From Acidobacteriota bacterium (GTDB lineage Bacteria > Acidobacteriota > Terriglobia > Bryobacterales > Bryobacteraceae), in assembly GCA_016870915.1 (NCBI GenBank), contig VFZY01000051.1:1-32678 (forward strand): 32,678 nucleotides of DNA, read 5' to 3'. The translations under genes and the position numbers were made by a program. This document shows, in pieces, positions 23,785-30,646 of the stretch. The notes beneath the pieces were generated by a model. It was not told the origin of the DNA. It saw only the letters and a list, made by a program, of their open reading frames with translations, and made no database searches. The stretch's first letter is position 1; each line of letters starts with the position of its first letter.

Positions 23785-25078
23785 CGCAACTTTTTCCAGG
23801 CGCCGCCTGCTGCGCGGCGCGGGCGTCACCATGGCGCTGCCGTGGCTTGAGTCGATTCCGGCTTGGGGCGCCGAAACGCGCGCCGGGTCCGCCGGGGAAG
23901 CTCCGGTGCGAATGGCCGTGCTGTTTTCCGGCAACGGATTCCACAGCAAGGAGTGGTGGGCGCGTGGCGAAGGCCGCGCCATGGAACTTGGCAAGGTGCT
24001 CGCCCCGCTGCACGATTTCCGCGAAAAGATGCTGTTCATCCGCGGCCTGTACAACGAGGAAGCACTCAAGGGCAACATCCACAGTTCGCAGACCGGCAAT
24101 CTGCTCTCCGGCGCGCCGCTCGCCTCCGGCGGGGATATACGGTCCGGCACAAGCCTGGATCAACTGGCCGCCCAGACGGTGGGCGGCTCCACGCGGGTGC
24201 CCAGTCTGGTGCTGGGCTGCGAGAAGTCGAACCCGTCGGTTCACAAGAACTACTCGATGCTCTATAGCTCGCACATTTCGTGGAGCTCCCCTACGACGCC
24301 CTCGCCACTCGAAATCTATCCCGCACTGGCGTTTGACCGGCTGTTCAAGGACGAAGCCAGCCTGGGTGACAAGAGCGTGCTGGACGCGGTGATCTCGGAG
24401 GCGAATTCGCTGCGGCGAGGCATCTCCCGCGGAGACCAGCGCAAGCTGGATGAGTATCTCGAATCGGTGCGCGATGTCGAACAACGGATCTCGAACGCCG
24501 GGAAACGCGGGGAACTGCAAGGCTGGCGGCCCACGCTCACCAAACCCAACATCGCCCGCCCGGCCGATGGCATTCCGCAGGACATCGCCGAACACATGCG
24601 GCTGATGGCGGATGTCCTGGTGCTGGGTTTCCAGACCGGCACGACGCGCGTCGCTACTCTCAAACTCAACAATGACCATAGTTCGCTCCGCTTTCCCAAC
24701 CTGGGCGTCGACTACATGATTCACCACCTCCTGAGCCACTCCGACACACCGGATTGGCTGAAGGTGAATCAGTTTTTCCTGGAGCAGGTGGCCTACATCG
24801 CCCGGCGTCTCGACGCCATTCAGGAGGGCTCCCGCACGCTTCTCGACAACACCATGCTGCTGTTCTGTTCCAGCATGTTGACGGGCACACACGAGGCGCG
24901 GCAGCTTCCGGTGGTGTTGCTGGGCGGCGGTGGCGGGCGCATCAAGGGCGGGCGGGTGCTGGATTATCTCGACAAACCGGAACGGCAGATGTGCCGGCTG
25001 TATCTGTCGATGTTGGACAAGATGGATATCCGGCTGAAGCAGTTCGGGGATGCGGCTCAGCCCCTTGAGACGGTCTGA
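23765..25078 (+). CDS. DUF1552 Tat-exported protein, partner of DUF1592
   Basis: A 437-residue protein of the DUF1552 family, thought to act outside the cytoplasm with DUF1592 proteins. Its molecular function is not established. The N-terminus carries a Tat leader: FSRRRLLRGAG (10-20) and then VTMALPWLES. Family-typical segments include AVLFSGNGFHSKEWW, KMLFIRGLYNEEALKGN, HSSQTGNLLSG, TSLDQLAAQTVGGSTRVPS, LDEYLESVRDVEQRIS and DNTMLLFCSSMLTGTHEA. ATG 23765 is chosen because it lies 30 bases before the twin-arginine motif; a longer frame runs into the DUF1592 gene. The start overlaps the DUF1592 stop by 20 bases, so the two are almost certainly co-translated. Confidence 0.85.
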   Translation: MNQTNSNATFSRRRLLRGAGVTMALPWLESIPAWGAETRAGSAGEAPVRMAVLFSGNGFHSKEWWARGEGRAMELGKVLAPLHDFREKMLFIRGLYNEEALKGNIHSSQTGNLLSGAPLASGGDIRSGTSLDQLAAQTVGGSTRVPSLVLGCEKSNPSVHKNYSMLYSSHISWSSPTTPSPLEIYPALAFDRLFKDEASLGDKSVLDAVISEANSLRRGISRGDQRKLDEYLESVRDVEQRISNAGKRGELQGWRPTLTKPNIARPADGIPQDIAEHMRLMADVLVLGFQTGTTRVATLKLNNDHSSLRFPNLGVDYMIHHLLSHSDTPDWLKVNQFFLEQVAYIARRLDAIQEGSRTLLDNTMLLFCSSMLTGTHEARQLPVVLLGGGGGRIKGGRVLDYLDKPERQMCRLYLSMLDKMDIRLKQFGDAAQPLETV

Positions 25079-25083
25079 CCCGG

Positions 25084-25530
25084 ATGGATCCTGTTCATCT
25101 GGCATCGCCGGATGCTTTTGAAGCTTTCCTCGCGGCGTTCGAAGCCGGTACGCTGCCGAAAACCGCCTGGACCCACGGCGCCCATGTCGCCATGGGCGCG
25201 GCCTACAACATCCGCTACGGCGAGTGCGCCCTGGCGCGAATTCGCGATGCCATCCGGCGCTTCAATCTCGCCACCGGCGGCGAGAACACGGACACCTCGG
25301 GATATCACGAGACGTTGACCGTGTTCTGGACCGAACTGCTGGGACGGGAGGTGAGCGGCTTCACCGGCCCCTGGCAGGCAGCCTGCCACGCCGTGGCCAA
25401 GTATGGCAGCCAGCGCGGGTATCACCAGCAGTTCTACAGCTTCGATGTGGTGGCAAGCACGGAAGCGCGAAGGCGCTGGATTCCACCGGATCGCGATCCG
25501 GCTAGTGCATCGAATCCAGACGGGCGCTGA
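25084..25530 (+). CDS. Conserved hypothetical protein with WTHGAH and GYHETLT motifs
   Basis: A 148-residue soluble protein with no signal peptide. I cannot name its family, but two histidine-containing motifs stand out: TAWTHGAHVAMGA (about 28-40) and SGYHETLTVFWT (about 72-83), separated by an amphipathic stretch YGECALARIRDAIRRFN. Clustered histidines and acidic residues suggest a small metal-binding helical fold, which is inference. It starts 5 bases after the DUF1552 stop, so it is probably the last gene of the fabG-lolA-DUF1592 operon. Its last 29 bases overlap the convergent HDOD gene. Confidence 0.65.
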   Translation: MDPVHLASPDAFEAFLAAFEAGTLPKTAWTHGAHVAMGAAYNIRYGECALARIRDAIRRFNLATGGENTDTSGYHETLTVFWTELLGREVSGFTGPWQAACHAVAKYGSQRGYHQQFYSFDVVASTEARRRWIPPDRDPASASNPDGR

Positions 25531-26353
25531 TGGTTTCGGCCAATTCGGCTTCGTCCGGCAGGCGGCTTCGAGCGCCGGCGGGAACGGCTTCCAGCAACTG
25601 GCTGACGGACACCTCGAATCGCGGGGCGAGAACGCGGAATCCCAGTGCGTCCGCAAGGCGGTCAGCCAGCCGGATCGCCGCGGGTACGTTGAACTCCGGT
25701 TCGGCGGGCGGGTTCGGAACGGCGAGCCCGCTTCTCAGGTCCTCCGGCAGTTTCCACTCCTGCGCCAGCCAGTGACCGGCTTCCTGATGGTCCAGGTGGA
25801 ACGCCGCGCGTTCGGCTTCGGCCAGGTCAGAGCCGGTCCGGTCCGCGCACTCCAGGACTTCAGCGTACTTGGCGGGCTTGCCTGCCAGCAATGCCAGTTG
25901 CCCCACACGGTGCAGCAAGCCGGCGGTGAAAGCGACGTCTTTGTTCAGCCGGCAGGCAGTGGCAAGCACTTCCGCCGTCATGGCCGTGGCCAGACTGTGC
26001 CGCCAGACGCGCCGCAGGCAATCGATGCGGAGCGCCTGCGCGAGATAGGAGCGAAGGGCTGTCGTCATGGCCAGGGACCGCACGAAGTCAAAGCCAAGAA
26101 CCGAGGCCGCGTGGGCCACCGTGCTCACCTGGAACGAAAGACTGTACAACGGCGAGTTCGCCACGCGAAGAAGTTCGGCGGTGAACGCCGGATCGTTTCG
26201 CAGGAGCGCCGCCAGGGAGTCCATGTGGACGCCATCCTTCGACAACAGTTGCATCACGCTCAGCGCGACCGTTGGGAGCGGCGGCAGGTCGCTCAGCAGG
26301 CGGAGTTTTTCGGCGCTGGCCGGTCTCTGAGAGGGTGTCAACACGGCGGGCAT
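25502..26353 (-). CDS. HDOD-domain protein
   Basis: A 283-residue cytoplasmic protein with a HDOD domain at about 20-220. It opens LRLLSDLPPLPTVALSVMQLLS and continues LLRNDPAFTAELLRVANSPLYS, the standard start of this domain. TAGLLHRVGQLALL corresponds to the LHxIGxL element, but the HD metal-binding pair is missing, as is normal for HDOD. The family often works in bacterial signalling or regulation. No GGDEF or EAL domain is attached. The ATG at 26353 has AGAAGGG close in front. It is convergent with the 25084 gene (29-base overlap) and divergent from the DUF5658 gene. The target is unknown. Confidence 0.82.
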   Translation of the reverse strand: MPAVLTPSQRPASAEKLRLLSDLPPLPTVALSVMQLLSKDGVHMDSLAALLRNDPAFTAELLRVANSPLYSLSFQVSTVAHAASVLGFDFVRSLAMTTALRSYLAQALRIDCLRRVWRHSLATAMTAEVLATACRLNKDVAFTAGLLHRVGQLALLAGKPAKYAEVLECADRTGSDLAEAERAAFHLDHQEAGHWLAQEWKLPEDLRSGLAVPNPPAEPEFNVPAAIRLADRLADALGFRVLAPRFEVSVSQLLEAVPAGARSRLPDEAELAETISARLDSMH

Positions 26354-26503
26354 ACCCTTCTTATCGTCATCCGGGCTTACCTGCCTGAGGGGGGGATGAA
26401 GTTCTGTTGTGTCCAGTACCGTTCCGTGGGCGTTGTAGTACGACTGACGCCTAGGGGCGGTGTTGCTCTATTCACCTCGCGGCGCCGGCTGCCTTACCGT
26501 GGA

Positions 26504-26812
26504 ATGGTGAGGCTTGAACTCAGCGCGATCAGCAGGTCAGTGGGGGCGTTTTTCTACCTCCAGTTCCTCGACTTGCTGACCACGGTCGCTTTCCTCGCGC
26601 AGGGTGTCGAGGAAGGGAACCCGCTGGTCCGGCTTGCGATGTCAACAGCCCCTCACCCGGTCTGGGGTCTGGTGGCCGTGAAATCCCTTGCCGTCCTGTT
26701 GGGAATCTGGTGCGGATCGACCCGACGGCACCGGATTCTGTCTCGAATCAATCTGTTTTACGCGATAATCGTAGCCTGGAACCTGGTTGCGCTGATTCTC
26801 GCGCCCCGCTAA
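26504..26812 (+). CDS. DUF5658-like small membrane protein
   Basis: A 102-residue membrane protein. Three predicted membrane segments are about residues 10-28 (VGAFFYLQFLDLLTTVAFL), 48-66 (VWGLVAVKSLAVLLGI) and 80-100 (INLFYAIIVAWNLVALILA). Between the first two lies GVEEGNPLVRL. The combination QFLDLLTT plus EEGNPL is what I recognise as DUF5658. ATG 26504 starts just before the first segment. An in-frame ATG at 26396 (preceded by seven G) would add 36 residues rich in arginine and lacking family similarity, so it is a less likely alternative. The spacer to the HDOD start (26354-26503) shows no other gene. It is probably co-transcribed with the epimerase 27 bases downstream. Function unknown. 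Confidence 0.6.
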   Translation: MVRLELSAISRSVGAFFYLQFLDLLTTVAFLAQGVEEGNPLVRLAMSTAPHPVWGLVAVKSLAVLLGIWCGSTRRHRILSRINLFYAIIVAWNLVALILAPR

Positions 26813-26839
26813 CCGCCGGTTCCAGGAAAGAACCGAACC

Positions 26840-27931
26840 GTGACCCGACGCCAATTCGCTTGCGCCGCCGCCCCTGCCTCGCTCGTCTATCCCGGCCATG
26901 CCGCTCAGGGGGCGTCCACCCTGGTGACGGAGGTCGCGCGGCTTCAACTGCGCCACACCTGGACCACCACCATGTCGTCAAGCAATCATCGGGACGTCCT
27001 GCGTCTGCGTTACACCAGCGGCGGCGTAACGGGCCAGGGTGAGGGCGCCCCGATTGTGCGCTACAAGGAAGACGCCGTGGCGGCGCGCGCGGCGCTCGAC
27101 GCCATCTCTTCCAGCATCACCTCCGCCGATCCCTGGAAGTTTTCCAAATTGCTGGACACAGTGTTTTCGCGGCTGCCAGGCCAGTGGGCGGCCAAGGCGG
27201 CGCTCGACATGGCGCTGCATGATTGGGTGGGGCAGAAGCTGGGAGTTCCTCTCTATCGATACCTGGGTCTTGATCCGGATGCCGCGCCCATCACCAGTTT
27301 TTCGATTGGAATCGACACACCTGAAGTCACCCGGCGGAAGGTGCAGGAGGCCGCGGCGTTTCCGCTGCTCAAGATCAAGGTGGGCCTCGATACCGACGAA
27401 GCCACCATGGAGGCCGTGCGGTCGGTGACCAGGAAAACATTGCGTGTGGACGCCAATGAGGGCTGGAAGACAAAGGAAGAGGCGGTCCGGAAAATCAACT
27501 GGCTTGAGTCGCAGGGTGTGGATTTGGTGGAGCAGCCGCTTCCCGCTCACCAGATCGATGACATGCGCTGGGTGCGCGGCAAGGTGCATATTCCGGTGAT
27601 CGCCGACGAGGCTTCGCTGCACCCGGCCGACATCCCCAAGCTGGCCGGGGCGTTCGATGGCATCAACATCAAGTTGATGAAATGCGGCGGCATTCAGGAG
27701 GCCCTGCGGATGATCCATGTGGCGCGCTCAGTGGGGTTGAAGGTGATGCTGGGCTGCATGATCGAAAGCTCCATTGGCATCACCGCGGCGGCCCATATCG
27801 CCCCGCTGGTCGATTACGTGGACCTGGACGGCAATCTGCTGATCTCAAATGACCCTGTGCGTGGCGTCACCGTCCGCCAGGGAAAACTGGTCCTGCCCAG
27901 CCGCCCCGGCCTCGGCCTGACGCCCGCCTGA
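26840..27931 (+). CDS. Tat-exported dipeptide (L-Ala-D/L-Glu) epimerase, enolase superfamily
   Basis: A 363-residue member of the muconate-lactonizing subgroup of the enolase superfamily, resembling L-Ala-D/L-Glu epimerases. Active-site elements are the KxK motif K178-x-K180 (LLKIKVG), metal ligands D204 (RVDANEGW), E231 (VEQPL) and D256 (VIADE), the second base K278 (INIKLMK), and the CMIESS and DLDGNLL loops (about 306-334) that distinguish dipeptide epimerases. Residues 1-25 form a Tat leader (TRRQFACAAAPASLV), which is uncommon because most family members are cytoplasmic. It may therefore act on peptidoglycan-derived peptides in the periplasm (inference). The start is GTG at 26840, with AGGAAAG 10 bases before it. 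The last 87 bases overlap the FliJ-like gene on the other strand. Confidence 0.85.
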   Translation: MTRRQFACAAAPASLVYPGHAAQGASTLVTEVARLQLRHTWTTTMSSSNHRDVLRLRYTSGGVTGQGEGAPIVRYKEDAVAARAALDAISSSITSADPWKFSKLLDTVFSRLPGQWAAKAALDMALHDWVGQKLGVPLYRYLGLDPDAAPITSFSIGIDTPEVTRRKVQEAAAFPLLKIKVGLDTDEATMEAVRSVTRKTLRVDANEGWKTKEEAVRKINWLESQGVDLVEQPLPAHQIDDMRWVRGKVHIPVIADEASLHPADIPKLAGAFDGINIKLMKCGGIQEALRMIHVARSVGLKVMLGCMIESSIGITAAAHIAPLVDYVDLDGNLLISNDPVRGVTVRQGKLVLPSRPGLGLTPA

Positions 27932-28375
27932 GTTGCGTCGATCCCGCGCCCGCCGGGCCGCGTAGCTGTCTTCGGCCAACTCCGCCAGTTCGCGGTCCAT
28001 TCCGATTCTCCATTCCCGCAGCCGCTTCTCCCTCAGCTTTTCGATCAGCTTCTGTTTCCGCCGCGCCTCCATCACCACCAGCTGCTGCTGTGCAATCTGG
28101 TGATCCTTGGCTGCGATCTTTGCCAGGAACCCCTTCCGGGATTCCGCGGCGAACTGCCGGAACCGGTCGACGGCCCCCAACTCACCCGCGCTAACCGGGC
28201 GCGCCGCCGTCACCAGTTCGCGGTGCGATGCGGTGGCCTGATCCGCCACCTGCTGCATGGCCGCTTCGATCGCCTTTTTCTCGGCGGCCAGGGCATCCAG
28301 CCGGGCCTGCTCCCGGCCGGCCTCGGTGGTGCGCCAGGCGAGCACGCGTTCCAGGGGAAACTCGAATCGTTTCAT
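27845..28375 (-). CDS. fliJ: FliJ-like coiled-coil protein
   Basis: A 176-residue, charged, almost entirely helical protein. The beginning KRFEFPLERVLAWRTTEAGREQ is typical of FliJ, a soluble chaperone/stalk component of the flagellar type III export gate. A long heptad-like region follows (ALAAEKKAIEAAMQQVADQ, VVMEARRKQKLIEKLREKRL), ending in MDRELAELAEDSYAARRARD as in FliJ. The 29 residues after that are low complexity and correspond to the overlap with the epimerase, so the real gene may end near there in relatives. FliJ is usually about 147 residues. No other flagellar gene is in the window, so it is either an orphan or a similar coiled-coil protein. ATG 28375 has AGGACAGC just before it. 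Confidence 0.6.
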   Translation of the reverse strand: MKRFEFPLERVLAWRTTEAGREQARLDALAAEKKAIEAAMQQVADQATASHRELVTAARPVSAGELGAVDRFRQFAAESRKGFLAKIAAKDHQIAQQQLVVMEARRKQKLIEKLREKRLREWRIGMDRELAELAEDSYAARRARDRRNSGGRQAEAGAAGQDQFSLADGDATHRVI

Positions 28376-28493
28376 GCTGTCCTAGCGAGCCGGCAAAGGC
28401 CGGGGCGGCCTCATGACGGTGCAAGCAACGCTGCCGCCCCGTGTCCGTCTTGCCGGCTTTTGCTTACGAATGCAGGCTGTTAACATCGTACCG

Positions 28494-29150
28494 GTGAGAC
28501 CTCTCCGTCTATCGGTCTTTTACTCCCGAATCCTGCTGGCGGCCGGCGCACTGCCTGCCTTCGCGGAGACCGTCAGTTTCTCGCGCCACATCGCGCCCGT
28601 GCTGGCGTTTCACTGCAATGGCTGTCACGATGAGGCGGCGCCGCTCAGCACGCAGACCCGGGACCGGCTGCAGCAAGGCGGGTCGCTCGGCCCCGCCGTG
28701 GTTCCGGGCGACCCTGAGCGCAGCCCTCTCATCCATTACCTGGAGGGACGCCGCGGTGAGGCTCGCCGCATGCCCCTGGGCGAACCCGCTCTTCCAGCGG
28801 AGGTGATTGCCCGGTTTCGTGATTGGATTGCCGGCGGCGCGGCGGACGACGCGCCGGAACCGCCCCTGGTCCTGGCGCGCAGGGTGCGCCGCGAAGGCCC
28901 CCTGATTGAAATTTCGATCCGCGTCCCGGTGACGGCATACCTCACCCTCAAGCTCTTGGATGGGACACGGCTCTTGCACCAGGAGTCGCGTGCCGTCAAG
29001 CGGCGGAACGATCGGATGGGCTCCGGTCTGGTGGCCGATTGGGTTCGTTTCCCGTTGACCGCGGGGACCGGCTGGCCGCTCGAATTTGAGGCGCGGTTCG
29101 AGATCCGGTTCAGCGGCCCGGAGGCTTCGCGGGCGGAGATCCGGCCGTAG
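28494..29150 (+). CDS. Small exported planctomycete-type cytochrome-domain protein
   Basis: A 218-residue protein. Residues 1-25 form a signal peptide (FYSRILLAAGALPAFAE). A single heme-like motif C41-N-G-C44-H45 follows (VLAFHCNGCHDEA), then GGSLGPAVVPGDPERSPLIHYL and RRMPLGEPALPAEVIARFRDWIAGGA, the standard tail of the planctomycete cytochrome C domain with a possible Met ligand. About 120-218 is an uncharacterised beta-rich stretch. It may be an accessory electron carrier or a sensor-type protein; no partner is adjacent. GTG 28494 gives the cleanest signal peptide; ATG 28470 would add 8 residues. No Shine-Dalgarno is seen, while TAACAT at 28481-28486 ends 7 bases before the GTG. The last 41 bases overlap the beta-lactamase gene on the other strand. 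Confidence 0.72.
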   Translation: MRPLRLSVFYSRILLAAGALPAFAETVSFSRHIAPVLAFHCNGCHDEAAPLSTQTRDRLQQGGSLGPAVVPGDPERSPLIHYLEGRRGEARRMPLGEPALPAEVIARFRDWIAGGAADDAPEPPLVLARRVRREGPLIEISIRVPVTAYLTLKLLDGTRLLHQESRAVKRRNDRMGSGLVADWVRFPLTAGTGWPLEFEARFEIRFSGPEASRAEIRP

Positions 29151-30606
29151 CCGCTTCCATCACCAGCCGCACGGCCTCTCCAAACGCCCGGGTTCCCGGC
29201 TCCATGCCGCGATAATGCCCCAGCCGCACGATCGCCAGGTCATGCGATGGGATCATCAAAGCGAACTGTCCGCCGGCGCCGGCCATGTAGAACGCCTGCC
29301 TTGGGGCGGGGAACCGGCTGTCGCCGTTGATCCAGAACAACCCGCCGTAGATGAGCCTTCCATCCGCCACCCAGGCCGGCGCCAGCGTGCTGACGAACTT
29401 GACGAAGCCCACGGGCAGGATGCGCTCGCCGTTCCAGACTCCATCCCGCAGATACAACAGCGCCAGCCGGGCCCAGTCGCGGGCGGAGGCGTATTCGTAG
29501 CCTTGGGTGAGGAAGTTTCCGTATGGGTCCGTCTCCATCACCATGGTGCGGATTCCGATCTTGTCGAACAGCGCCCGTGTGGGGAACGTGGGATAGTCCT
29601 CCCGGAGCTTCTCCACGCCCAGCCGGGTGAGGTAGTTGGTGAGCACAGGGTCCGTGTTGCGATACCGGCCGACGGTGTTGGGCGGCCATTCCTGGGGCCG
29701 GGTGGCTGCGTACTCGAAAGAGTTGACGCCACCGGTGTACAGATACAGATGATCCGGATAGGGTCCGGACGCATCGTAGCCGGGATCCTGCGGGGCGCGG
29801 ATGCGAAGGCCGCTCGACATGCGAAGGATATCGGAGATCCGGATGCGCGCGCGGGGATCGCCCGGCTGCTTCCGCCACTCGGGAAATGGCGCCGGCTGAT
29901 CGAGTGCATACACCCCCCGCCGGATCAGAACCCCCAGCAGCGTGGCGCTGAGGCTCTTGCCCATCGACCAGCTTTCAAGGGGTGTTGTGGGCTGGATGCC
30001 CGACGCGTACCTTTCCGCCACGATCTCTCCCCGGTGCAGCACCAGAAACGCCGCCGTCAGTCCTTCGGGCTGGAACGCTGCTTCCACGGCGGATTGCAAT
30101 CTCGCCGGGTCCAGCCCGGTGCGTGTACGGCCGGAAGGCGCGTCACCCATCGGCCACGGCGTCCGGGCAGCCGCGGGTAGGGTGGATCGCACCGTGGATG
30201 GCTGAAAGAACAGTTCGTCGCGGCCCTCCGGAAGGGTGATGCAGCCTTGCGACGCGAACTGGCGCGCCACGCGCACAATGCCGGTGCCCGGAACAGTCAC
30301 TTCCACCTGACGCCGGGCGTGGTCAATCCTGGGCTTCCCCAGCTTCAGGCGCTCGCTTCGGGGGGCGGTGAAGTCGCCCACGTTGCGGTCCGCGAATTCC
30401 GGGTCGAGCCCGGTGATGAACACAGCCGAGCACATCACCTTGGCATACCCCGCCGCGTGGTGCGAAAGCGGGTTGCCCGGCGGCGGCACGTAGGGCGTTT
30501 TGAGCTCGAGCGACCGGGCCCGGGCGGCGAGCTTTTCGGGGGAGGCCTCCTGGCCAGTGGCTATGCAAGACAAGGCCAGCAGTGCGGGGAGGCAACGGCG
30601 AAGCAT
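29110..30606 (-). CDS. Secreted serine hydrolase of the class C beta-lactamase fold
   Basis: A 498-residue exported enzyme. Residues 1-18 form a signal peptide. About 40-160 is an extra N-terminal region with cysteines C59 and C122 that could pair. The catalytic domain (about 170-480) has the SxxK motif S214-M-G-K217 (ESWSMGKSL) and Y315-R-N317 (GRYRNTDP), the second active-site motif, with a glycine-rich GAGGQF that could replace the usual KTG-like motif. This resembles 6-aminohexanoate-dimer hydrolase-type proteins (NylB-like) and esterases rather than true beta-lactamases; the substrate cannot be named. ATG 30606 is chosen because it begins the signal peptide. No Shine-Dalgarno is present, and TACGAT ends 6 bases upstream. 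It lies 40 bases after the Kelch gene stop. Confidence 0.82.
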   Translation of the reverse strand: MLRRCLPALLALSCIATGQEASPEKLAARARSLELKTPYVPPPGNPLSHHAAGYAKVMCSAVFITGLDPEFADRNVGDFTAPRSERLKLGKPRIDHARRQVEVTVPGTGIVRVARQFASQGCITLPEGRDELFFQPSTVRSTLPAAARTPWPMGDAPSGRTRTGLDPARLQSAVEAAFQPEGLTAAFLVLHRGEIVAERYASGIQPTTPLESWSMGKSLSATLLGVLIRRGVYALDQPAPFPEWRKQPGDPRARIRISDILRMSSGLRIRAPQDPGYDASGPYPDHLYLYTGGVNSFEYAATRPQEWPPNTVGRYRNTDPVLTNYLTRLGVEKLREDYPTFPTRALFDKIGIRTMVMETDPYGNFLTQGYEYASARDWARLALLYLRDGVWNGERILPVGFVKFVSTLAPAWVADGRLIYGGLFWINGDSRFPAPRQAFYMAGAGGQFALMIPSHDLAIVRLGHYRGMEPGTRAFGEAVRLVMEAATAGSPPAKPPGR

Positions 30607-30646
30607 GGCACAATCGTACCGTGCCCGCTGCCGCCAGTGCGTCCGG

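Noticed and set aside
23720-25105. A 461-codon minus-strand ORF
   Set aside because: It is antisense to the DUF1552 gene, with histidine/glutamine-rich composition and no family match.
26354-26503. Riboswitch or regulatory RNA upstream of the DUF5658 gene
   Set aside because: No known riboswitch core could be matched; only short 4-base stems and a run of seven G are seen.
28388-28458. Inverted repeat AGCCGGCAA/TTGCCGGCT between the FliJ-like and cytochrome genes
   Set aside because: Arms of 9 bases with a 53-base loop and no supporting element; too weak to call a terminator or operator.
29110-30606. Antibiotic-resistance beta-lactamase
   Set aside because: SxxK and YxN are present, but the usual KTG-type motif is not, and the overall pattern fits NylB-like hydrolases or esterases better.
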